Positions 1 to 5,988 of a DNA stretch of 10,737 nt are shown here, in pieces. The notes below the pieces were generated by a model. The model was given only the letters and a program-made list of their open reading frames with translations. It was not told the DNA's origin and made no database searches. Positions within the stretch are counted from its first letter, which is position 1, and each line of letters opens with the position of its first letter. The stretch comes from Fidelibacterota bacterium (GTDB lineage: Bacteria; Fidelibacterota; Marinisomatia; SCGC-AAA003-L08; TS1B11), in the NCBI GenBank assembly GCA_022564085.1, contig JADFMC010000035.1:1-10737 (forward strand), written 5' to 3'. The position numbers and the translations under genes are program-made.

Positions 1-180
1 GGTATTCCGCAGGCGGATCTTGAGCAGATCTACGACCCCTATTTTACGACCAGTGAAAAGGGGTATGGTCTGGGATTGACCATTGTAAAAAGCATCATCG
101 ACGAAATGAATGGCACGATTCTTGTCGACAGTGTAGCAGGTCAAGGGACCACTTTCACGTTGAGGTTCCCCGAGAAATAG
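1..180 (+). CDS. Sensor histidine kinase, C-terminal end (partial, 5' end outside window)
   Basis: The first 59 codons seen are the end of a histidine kinase ATP-binding (HATPase_c) domain. The residues run GIPQADLEQIYDPYFTT, an F-box-like segment, then the G2 box GYGLGLTI, and end in the usual last strands (GTILVDSVAGQGTTFTLRFP) before the TAG at 178-180. The kinase would phosphorylate a partner response regulator, and the next gene, one base downstream, is an NtrC-type regulator, so the two are very probably a cognate pair. The sensor region, the H-box with the phosphorylated His and the N and G1 boxes lie upstream of the window, so neither the signal nor the membrane topology can be judged. 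The ending without a receiver domain fits a simple NtrB/AtoS-like kinase. Confidence 0.9.
   Translation, partial: GIPQADLEQIYDPYFTTSEKGYGLGLTIVKSIIDEMNGTILVDSVAGQGTTFTLRFPEK
111..125 (+). promoter_or_regulatory. Weak sigma-54-like site inside the kinase gene
   Basis: TGGCAC (111-116), five bases, then TTGT (122-125) matches the sigma-54 consensus TGGCAC-N5-TTGC except for the final C, which belongs to the important -12 GC. It lies 57 bp before the regulator start, so it could give the regulator its own sigma-54 promoter. It also lies in conserved kinase coding sequence, and the changed -12 base makes a chance match quite possible. Confidence 0.15.
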
Positions 181-181
181 G

Positions 182-1579
182 ATGAGGAAAACCGGAGAAT
201 ATACCATTCTGGTCATCGAAGATGACAGCACCATGCGGGAAGGGATCCAGACCGTCCTGGAGAAGGAAGGTTACACCGTGATCTCCGCGGCCGACGGTCT
301 GGAGGGCAGGCGCCTCTTTCAGACCCACCATCCCAGCCTGGTGATTACCGATTTGAAGTTGCCTGGCAGAAGCGGGATGCATCTCCTTCACGATTTCCTG
401 GAGACGAGTCCCTCCCTTCCGGTCATCCTCATCTCGGCCTATGGGACCATCGATCTGGCGGTGAGCGCACTGAAATCGGGCGCCAGGGATTTCATCGCCA
501 AACCGTTCTCCATCGACGAACTGAAGGCGAAGGTCTCGGACGCCCTCGATGGACAGCCGGTGACCGAGGTCAAGAGCGAGGCCGTCCCCACCTTTTACGG
601 TATGGTTGGATCGTCACCCCAAATGGTGGAGCTGCAGGAACGGATCAAGCAGGTAGCCAGGGTGGACAGTCCGGTGCTGGTCACCGGCGAGAGCGGCACG
701 GGTAAGGAATTGATATCCCGCGCCATCCACAATGAAAGCAGCCGCAGGGATAATGTATATCTGGCGGTGAATTGCGGCGCATTTACCGATACCCTGCTTG
801 AGAGTGAGTTATTCGGCCATGAAAAGGGATCATTTACCGGTGCCATAAAAACACATAAAGGGATCTTCGAACAGGCGGATGGGGGCACGATCCTGCTGGA
901 TGAGATCGGAGAAATATCGCCGCAGCTGCAGATCAAACTTCTCAGAGTGTTGCAGCAGCAGTCATTTCAACGCCTGGGTGGCACGGGGGAAATCAACACC
1001 GATGTGCGCGTGATCGCCGCCACTAACCGGAACCTGAAGCAGGCGATCAAGGCCCAGCGGTTTCGTGAGGACCTGTATTTCCGGCTCAACGTACTGCCGA
1101 TCCACGTGCCACCATTACGAGAGCGCCAGTCGGATATCCCCGACCTGATCGATTATCTTGTTGACCTGAAGTGCCGCAGCCTGGGACGGGGAAAGCCGGA
1201 CATCAGTGCTGAGGCGGTAAAGAAATTGCAGCGGTACGCCTGGCCCGGCAACATCAGGGAGCTGGAAAACCTTCTGGAGCGGATGCTAATATTTTTTGAC
1301 AGTGGAATCATCAAAGCAGACGACATCTATTTCGATGAGGACGCCGAAATATCAACCGGGAGCGGGGATAACCTGATGGAGGTGCTGGAAGATACGGAGT
1401 ACCGAATGATCAAGAATGCCCTGGAAAAATCAGGCGGTGTCAAGCAACGGGCGGCCAGAATGCTGGGTATCAAGACCAGCACCCTTTATTACAAGCTGGA
1501 GAAATACGGTTTGCTCGATGGGGAAAACGATCCTGAGCACACCCGGGGAGACGAGTTGGAGGATCCAAACACCCTATGA
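182..1579 (+). CDS. NtrC-family sigma-54-dependent response regulator
   Basis: This 465-residue protein has the full three-domain NtrC layout and length. A receiver domain (about 7-120) has acidic residues E13/D14/D15, phospho-acceptor D57 (LVITDLKLPG), S85 and K107. An AAA+ sigma-54 interaction domain (about 142-370) has Walker A GESGTGKE (169-176), the sigma-54 contact loop GSFTGA (216-221), Walker B GGTILLDE (234-241), the FREDLYFRLNV arginine-finger region (294-304) and WPGNIRELENLLER (354-367). A Fis-type helix-turn-helix (about 404-443, GGVKQRAARMLGIKTSTLYYKLEKYG) binds DNA. Phosphorylated by the kinase just upstream, it should use ATP to open sigma-54 promoter complexes. The loop has Ser where GAFTGA is commonest; this variant is frequent and keeps the key F-T-G-A. 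The start is one base after the kinase stop, implying coupled translation. The next gene overlaps it by 4 bp. Confidence 0.97.
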   Translation: MRKTGEYTILVIEDDSTMREGIQTVLEKEGYTVISAADGLEGRRLFQTHHPSLVITDLKLPGRSGMHLLHDFLETSPSLPVILISAYGTIDLAVSALKSGARDFIAKPFSIDELKAKVSDALDGQPVTEVKSEAVPTFYGMVGSSPQMVELQERIKQVARVDSPVLVTGESGTGKELISRAIHNESSRRDNVYLAVNCGAFTDTLLESELFGHEKGSFTGAIKTHKGIFEQADGGTILLDEIGEISPQLQIKLLRVLQQQSFQRLGGTGEINTDVRVIAATNRNLKQAIKAQRFREDLYFRLNVLPIHVPPLRERQSDIPDLIDYLVDLKCRSLGRGKPDISAEAVKKLQRYAWPGNIRELENLLERMLIFFDSGIIKADDIYFDEDAEISTGSGDNLMEVLEDTEYRMIKNALEKSGGVKQRAARMLGIKTSTLYYKLEKYGLLDGENDPEHTRGDELEDPNTL

Positions 1580-2547
1580 AACCAGACGCTCACAGCTGGG
1601 TAGCGGTGCGGCCGGCGATGGTCTTGCTATTGCTGCTTATGCCGAGCTTAGCGTGGACGCAGGACCTGGAAGCGCAGTGGAGAAATTACCTCACTGTTGA
1701 GGCCCTGGTGGCAGCGGCCAATGAGACGGAGAGTCGCTGGATCGAGCAGCACGATAAACTGGGTGTTGAAGTTCGGGAGCTGCAGGCCAGCCGGACCTGG
1801 TACAACGGCTGGATTATCGAGTTACTCATTGCTCGCAAAAGTGCGCTACAGGTGCAATTGGCCGATTCGCTGCATCAAGTTCAGGCTACGATCGCGCAGT
1901 TAGAAGCGCAGCGGGCCGAGGCATTCTCGGCACTTAAACAGGTCTATCAACAAATTCTACTTGAGGCCGGACCACAGAAAAGATTAACGGTGTCTGAAAA
2001 AGAACAGGCGATCACCATCGGACGGCGCTTGATGAATCGGAGCAATGCTGTGCTCGACTTGCCGGACTATACGTCCATTATCGACAGCCCGTATGAGCAT
2101 GCAGCCCTCAAGCGTATCGTTCTCGAGGATCTGCAGTCGGTTGTTCAGGTCAAACTGGTTTTGATCGACTCGCTGCTGGCCGAAAAGGAGACCGAGGTAG
2201 CCTTACTCAACCGCCTCAATGAGTTCCATCGTGACCTGGGTTATCAGTTGAAATCCAACCTCGATCTTTCGGTGGCCGGCTCCCAGGGGGCTGCCAGCCT
2301 CAGCGAGCCAGACAACTATGACGGGACAGAAATTCTAACGTTTACCGGTTTTGAGAGGTTGGATGGAATTACGGATAAAGTTCAACCCAATCAGTTGAGT
2401 CTACTTGATCAAAACCCGATTCTTCCAGGGGAAACCGACGTACAGCTGGGTATAGCTCCTTTTGACGACGTCATAAATCGGCTCAAAGACAAGCGCCGGC
2501 AGTATCAAGCGCTCCTCCAACGGCTCACGGCAGAGCTGCTCTATTAA
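1576..2547 (+). CDS. Secreted periplasmic coiled-coil protein of unknown function
   Basis: I do not recognise a family. The 323-residue product opens with a signal peptide: basic/polar start, hydrophobic run AMVLLLLLMPSLAW (14-27), likely cleavage near residues 25-29. Most of the rest looks alpha-helical and heptad-rich, with coiled-coil stretches around 50-130, 180-225 and 297-320. A less helical, Gly/Pro/Asp-rich segment lies at about 232-295. No enzymatic motif or further membrane segment is visible, so it is probably periplasmic or attached to the outer membrane. The ATG overlaps the regulator stop as ATGA, and GGAGG lies at 1558-1562, a little far upstream (13 bp); an internal start at residue 15 is possible but less likely. 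Its place between a two-component system and a predicted beta-barrel suggests a structural or sensing accessory role; this is inference. Confidence 0.85.
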   Translation: MKPDAHSWVAVRPAMVLLLLLMPSLAWTQDLEAQWRNYLTVEALVAAANETESRWIEQHDKLGVEVRELQASRTWYNGWIIELLIARKSALQVQLADSLHQVQATIAQLEAQRAEAFSALKQVYQQILLEAGPQKRLTVSEKEQAITIGRRLMNRSNAVLDLPDYTSIIDSPYEHAALKRIVLEDLQSVVQVKLVLIDSLLAEKETEVALLNRLNEFHRDLGYQLKSNLDLSVAGSQGAASLSEPDNYDGTEILTFTGFERLDGITDKVQPNQLSLLDQNPILPGETDVQLGIAPFDDVINRLKDKRRQYQALLQRLTAELLY

Positions 2548-2569
2548 AAGTAGTCATCACTGTTTAGCG

Positions 2570-3586
2570 TTGTCATTACTGGCGTTCTGTAGTGGATATT
2601 CCACCCTGGAAGCTGTTGGCGGCCAAATTCAATCGGCTACCTATTTTGATTCCAATGTTCGGGAATCCTTGGCAGCTGCAGAGCCCACATTCGGTTTCAC
2701 CATACGCGGGCGCATGCACCATGAGCAGCAGGTTGCTCGTCTGAATGTTTCCGGGGAGCTGTTAGGCCAGGTTAATCTGGACGCCGTTCTGACCGATGAG
2801 TCCCAACTGCTGGTCAATGCCGATTTGGGCCTTCGATATCGGCTTTCCAGGGCTATACTCCTTCAAGGCAACTTGAGTCATTTTCAAAAATCGTTCTACG
2901 ACCGCGCCGGGTCATATGCCTGGACCGATTACGACGCTTTTATTCGGTTTTCCCCCACAGCTCGGTATACAGGATGGTTCGGTTATCGATATAGAAAGAA
3001 AACGCTTGAGGCCCTAGAGCGATTCAGGTTCGGGGAGGACAACCTGGAACTCAGGGGAAGATACAACCTCACCTCGAAGATATTTCTCGAGGGGGTCGTG
3101 ACCGGAAGCCGTATCGTCCATACGGATTTCAACGCAGTGGGAGTGGAGGATGACACCTCTCTGATCCTCCTGGAATTTCCCCAAAGAGACCGGGGAGTGG
3201 AAGGGCTCATTCACCTGCGCTATTGGGGCAAAGCAATCGTCGGCGTGCAGGCTGGGTTTGGCAATATTCACTCGAACAGTGCCATCGGGGCGTATACCTC
3301 GCTGAGTTTCCAGGTCTACGTTTCCGGCCGGCTGCGACCATCGACCTTTTACCACGTTGTATTCCGGCTATTGGAAAAGGACTACGCATACCCGAAGATC
3401 GGTGGGGAGAGCAGGTATCGCGACCCGGAGGAACAGGTCCAAAACTTGGCTCATATTCGCCTGGAGCAGGTGCTGGGCAGCAGCATAGGCTACCTGCAGA
3501 TCAGCCTGCTGCAGAATGAGACCGTTTTCAATCAGCGCTACTACGATAAGACGATGGTGGAGATTGGGCTCAAATATGAACTGTGA
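2570..3586 (+). CDS. Predicted outer-membrane beta-barrel protein, unknown function; start uncertain
   Basis: The protein (about 338 residues) is rich in alternating hydrophobic/polar stretches with many aromatic residues and Arg/Tyr (e.g. WFGYRYRKK, LELRGRYNL, YLQISLLQN, MVEIGLKYEL), the pattern of transmembrane beta-strands. The early segment ATYFDSNVRES resembles the 'YDSNV' motif often seen near the N-terminus of outer-membrane barrels. It ends in Leu rather than the usual Phe/Tyr/Trp. No ATG or GTG opens this frame. TTG at 2570 is the first conventional candidate, but it has no clear Shine-Dalgarno sequence and leaves a short hydrophobic leader. An ATT at 2543, overlapping the previous stop codon, would give a more complete signal peptide (IKSSHHCLALSLLAFCSG). 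The frame is closed by TAA at 2474-2476. The gene lies within 25 bp of the coiled-coil gene and is probably cotranscribed and functionally paired with it. Confidence 0.78.
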   Translation: MSLLAFCSGYSTLEAVGGQIQSATYFDSNVRESLAAAEPTFGFTIRGRMHHEQQVARLNVSGELLGQVNLDAVLTDESQLLVNADLGLRYRLSRAILLQGNLSHFQKSFYDRAGSYAWTDYDAFIRFSPTARYTGWFGYRYRKKTLEALERFRFGEDNLELRGRYNLTSKIFLEGVVTGSRIVHTDFNAVGVEDDTSLILLEFPQRDRGVEGLIHLRYWGKAIVGVQAGFGNIHSNSAIGAYTSLSFQVYVSGRLRPSTFYHVVFRLLEKDYAYPKIGGESRYRDPEEQVQNLAHIRLEQVLGSSIGYLQISLLQNETVFNQRYYDKTMVEIGLKYEL

Positions 3587-3652
3587 CCGGGTTCGAGGAG
3601 AAAAAAGCGCTCCGCTATAAGTTACACTACATCCCTGTGCCGCCATGTTCAG

Positions 3653-3668
3653 TATCAGCTTTCTGATA
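3653..3668 (+). other. Short hairpin in the 3' untranslated region
   Basis: TATCAG (3653-3658), loop CTTT, then CTGATA (3663-3668) form a perfect 6-bp stem about 66 bp after the barrel gene. It is AT-rich and has no T-run directly after it, so alone it is a poor terminator; it may support the stronger stem further downstream. Confidence 0.35.
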
Positions 3669-3706
3669 AAACCTTCAGATATTTGAGGCTTTTGCCCCCC
3701 GCTCAA

Positions 3707-3740
3707 CGGCTGAAAAGCCGCTTTGAAATATTTTTCTTTC
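3707..3740 (+). terminator. Putative rho-independent terminator of the two-component operon
   Basis: CGGCT (3707-3711), a GAAA tetraloop and AGCCG (3716-3720) form a compact stem, followed after CTTTGAAA by a T-rich run (ATTTTTCTTT). It lies about 120 bp after the barrel stop codon and before the serpin leader, which is where the first operon should end. The stem is only 5 bp and the T-tract is interrupted, so efficiency is uncertain. Confidence 0.55.
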
Positions 3741-3819
3741 CGGTTCAGCCTGCCCTGTTCTCCCGATTAAGCCTTTCCAGTTAACCCATTCGATCCATCG
3801 CCGCTTTTGCTCGCTTCCC

Positions 3820-3835
3820 CGGCATGTCGTTTGCA
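3820..3835 (+). promoter_or_regulatory. Candidate sigma-54 (-24/-12) promoter of the serpin operon
   Basis: CGGCAT (3820-3825), five bases, then TTGCA (3831-3835) matches TGGCAC-N5-TTGCA at all but two positions and keeps the essential GG-N10-GC (GG 3821-3822, GC 3833-3834). It is intergenic, in the correct orientation and 97 bp before the serpin start, giving a leader of roughly 85-90 nt. A sigma-54 activator is encoded about 2.2 kb upstream. I saw no clear activator-binding palindrome. Confidence 0.42.
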
Positions 3836-3854
3836 TTGCATATCACGTAGGACT

Positions 3855-3899
3855 GATGAGATTCGCCTGAATAGAAATATCAAGGATCTAGATCTCATC
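3855..3899 (+). other. Inverted repeat in the serpin leader
   Basis: GATGAGAT (3855-3862) and ATCTCATC (3892-3899) are perfect 8-bp inverted arms with a 29-base loop. The loop side contains the palindrome GATCTAGATC (3885-3894). The element lies just after the expected transcription start of the candidate sigma-54 promoter, so it could be a 5'-UTR hairpin or a protein-binding site. No riboswitch class is recognised. Confidence 0.3.
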
Positions 3900-3918
3900 T
3901 TCATTTTATCATTAATCC

Positions 3919-3923
3919 GAGGG
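3919..3923 (+). promoter_or_regulatory. Shine-Dalgarno sequence fixing the serpin start
   Basis: GAGGG lies nine bases before the ATG at 3933. It supports that start over the in-frame upstream codon at 3807, which would add 42 residues ahead of the signal peptide. Confidence 0.7.
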
Positions 3924-3932
3924 CCTGTCGCT

Positions 3933-5198
3933 ATGATACGGCGATTACCAATAACAATTGCTCACTTATGCTATCGAGCTCTTTTTGCGATTTACTTCAT
4001 GCTGATCGGCTGTGAGCAGGCTACGGGTCCCGATAAGGTGCTGCCGCGCCTGGAACTCACTGCCCAGCAGCTGCAGTTGGCCGAGTCTGCCGACCGTTTC
4101 GGCCTGAAGCTGTTCCGGGAGATAGTTCGCCAGGAGCCGGACAAAAACATCTTCATCTCGCCCCTGAGTGTCTCCATGGCCCTGGGGATGACCGCCAACG
4201 GTGCGGCCGGTACCACTCTTGATTCCATGCGAGCCACCCTGGAGCTGACTGGCCTCACCGAGGAGGAAAGTAACGCCGCTTACCAGAGTCTCATGGCGCT
4301 CCTCACCCAGGCCGATCCCCAGGTGCAGTTCGACGTGGCCAACTCCATCTGGTACCGGCAGGAGTGGACGTTCGAGGAGAATTTCTACCAGCGCTGCCGG
4401 GACTATTTCGACGCCGTGGTCCAGGGGCTGGACTTCAACAATCCGGCCGCGGCGGACACCATCAACCAGTGGGTGATTGATAATACTCAAGGTAAAATCA
4501 CTGAGATCGTGAAAAAGCCTATTGATATCGACATCGTTATGTTCCTGATCAACGCCATCTATTTCAAGGGGACCTGGACCTATGAATTCGATCCTCAGGA
4601 TACCAAGGATGACCAGTTCACCCTGGCCGATGGGACCCGGGCGTCCTGCAGGATGATGGAGCAGGAGGCCGACCTGCCCTATATGGCCAATGATCTGTTC
4701 CAGGCGGTGGACCTGCCCTATGGCGACGGCCTGTTCAGCATGACTGTGCTGCTGCCCCGGCCTGGTGTATATGTGGACAGCGTAACTGCCGAACTGACGG
4801 CGGAGAACTGGCCTGCCTGGATAGGTGAACTGGACACGGCAGCGGTTCTGCTGCAGTTCCCCAAGTTTACCATGGAGTATGAATTGGAGATGACGGAAGT
4901 CCTCTCTGCTCTGGGGATGAAGATCGCCTTCGGTAAAGGTCTGGTTGATTTCAGCCGCATGATCGAGCCCCCCGGGCTTATCTGGATAGGCCAGGTCAAA
5001 CACAAGACCTTCGTGAAAGTTAACGAGGAAGGTACCGAAGCGGCCGCCGCTACATCCGTTGAGATGGTGTTTGAATCTGCCGGTCCGTCGTCCATCTCTA
5101 TGCGCATCGACCGCCCCTTCATCTTCGTCATCCGGGAACGGACGTCGGGTGCCATGTTGTTCATGGGCAAGATCGTGGAGCCGCTGTGGGAGGAATAA
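3933..5198 (+). CDS. Serpin (serine protease inhibitor family I4), lipoprotein
   Basis: A 421-residue serpin of normal length with all core motifs: NIFISPLS (72-79, shutter region), the N-W-V-x3-T-x-GKI helix F motif (178-189), NAIYFKGTW (207-215), the hinge EEGTEAAAAT (365-374) and the C-terminal signature MRIDRPFIFVI (390-400). The small-residue hinge is typical of inhibitory serpins that trap proteases by loop insertion. Counting from P15 Gly367 puts P2-P1-P1' at Phe380-Glu381-Ser382, which suggests a Glu-specific or chymotrypsin-like target; this is inference. The N-terminus is a lipoprotein signal with lipobox LIGC and lipidated C27, so the inhibitor should be membrane-anchored in the envelope. 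It leads an operon of exported proteins and its stop overlaps the next start by one base. A candidate sigma-54 promoter lies upstream. Bacterial serpins are patchily distributed and often thought to be acquired horizontally, but composition here resembles the neighbours. Confidence 0.97.
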   Translation: MIRRLPITIAHLCYRALFAIYFMLIGCEQATGPDKVLPRLELTAQQLQLAESADRFGLKLFREIVRQEPDKNIFISPLSVSMALGMTANGAAGTTLDSMRATLELTGLTEEESNAAYQSLMALLTQADPQVQFDVANSIWYRQEWTFEENFYQRCRDYFDAVVQGLDFNNPAAADTINQWVIDNTQGKITEIVKKPIDIDIVMFLINAIYFKGTWTYEFDPQDTKDDQFTLADGTRASCRMMEQEADLPYMANDLFQAVDLPYGDGLFSMTVLLPRPGVYVDSVTAELTAENWPAWIGELDTAAVLLQFPKFTMEYELEMTEVLSALGMKIAFGKGLVDFSRMIEPPGLIWIGQVKHKTFVKVNEEGTEAAAATSVEMVFESAGPSSISMRIDRPFIFVIRERTSGAMLFMGKIVEPLWEE

Positions 5199-5962
5199 TG
5201 AAAATTATCCTGATGCTGGCGATCATTCTTACAGTGGCCTGCAGCACCGAGCCGCAGGAGCGTGCAGGCGTGGAGGTACTGGCCTATGCCAGCGATCCGC
5301 CCTTGACCGAAGAGGGATCGTGGAAAATCGAATGGCCGGGTGGTCCCATCAGTAAATGGACGGCCCATGTATCGGGTGATACGGTCGTGGTGGAACGGCG
5401 TGGCTTATGCGGTGATGAGTGTGCCGAACTGCACCGGATAGTTTTCATCAACCGTAATTCATCCTTGCCCAGGTTCATTTCCTACACCTACGCTGAAGAC
5501 CATATTTTCCCTCAAAAGATGACCATTACCGATAGCCTGATTAGCGGCACGGTGGAGATCCAGGACTGGGATATGAATAGTGTTGTCAGCGGGCAGGTGG
5601 GGGACGGACGTTGGCTTTTGCACGATTCGCCGCCTATCTCCTTTTGGGTCGACCTGGCCGCGATAAAATTGTGGGTGACCATCGACCCGCTCCAGTGCCT
5701 TGGCAATGCTTGGGAGCAGGACTGGCTGGCATCGCACGATAACGACTATGATGCCTACCCCCGGGATGAAGAGAACCGTCTCCGCATTTTCCGTGAGTTC
5801 TATGAGCAGCAGGGGGTGGCGATTTACGAAACGAAGGTGAGCATCATCTACGAGGCCGTTTGTGGCGCCTGCGGTTGTCCCACTGGTGAACGCATTCACT
5901 GCCTCATAGATGAGGCCGACTTGCCAGCTATGTTGGACTGGGGCTTTGTGGAGGAGCATTAG
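5198..5962 (+). CDS. Cysteine-containing lipoprotein of unknown function
   Basis: I do not recognise the family. The 254-residue product begins MKIILMLAIILTVACSTE, a lipoprotein signal with lipidated C15. The mature part has two cysteine clusters: CGDEC (71-75) and CGACGC (222-227) followed by C235, plus C167; these could form disulfides or bind metal. The middle is predicted mostly beta, with an acidic linker around 180-190 (DNDYDAYPRDEEN) and a helical patch (193-206). The ATG shares its A with the serpin TAA (TAATG) and is preceded by GGGAGG at 5188-5193, which fixes the start and implies translational coupling. A start four codons earlier is possible but would sit upstream of that Shine-Dalgarno sequence. 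Tight coupling to the serpin suggests the two work in the same place, perhaps as a binding partner or substrate; there is no direct evidence. Confidence 0.9.
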   Translation: MKIILMLAIILTVACSTEPQERAGVEVLAYASDPPLTEEGSWKIEWPGGPISKWTAHVSGDTVVVERRGLCGDECAELHRIVFINRNSSLPRFISYTYAEDHIFPQKMTITDSLISGTVEIQDWDMNSVVSGQVGDGRWLLHDSPPISFWVDLAAIKLWVTIDPLQCLGNAWEQDWLASHDNDYDAYPRDEENRLRIFREFYEQQGVAIYETKVSIIYEAVCGACGCPTGERIHCLIDEADLPAMLDWGFVEEH

Positions 5963-5988
5963 GTTCATCCAAACAGAAAGGAAATAAA

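Noticed and set aside
216..221. GSFTGA instead of GAFTGA (residues 216-221 of the regulator at 182-1579) as a sign of lost sigma-54 activation
   Set aside because: Ser at this position is a common natural variant and the essential Phe-Thr-Gly-Ala is intact.
3807..3932. A 42-residue N-terminal extension of the serpin
   Set aside because: It has no Shine-Dalgarno sequence, would begin upstream of the candidate promoter, and would bury the lipoprotein signal peptide; the ATG at 3933 has GAGGG at the right distance.
3966..5003. A 345-codon open frame on the minus strand opposite the serpin gene
   Set aside because: The plus strand encodes an unmistakable serpin here. The antisense product is His/Gly/Leu-rich without motifs, as expected for a shadow of GC-rich codons.
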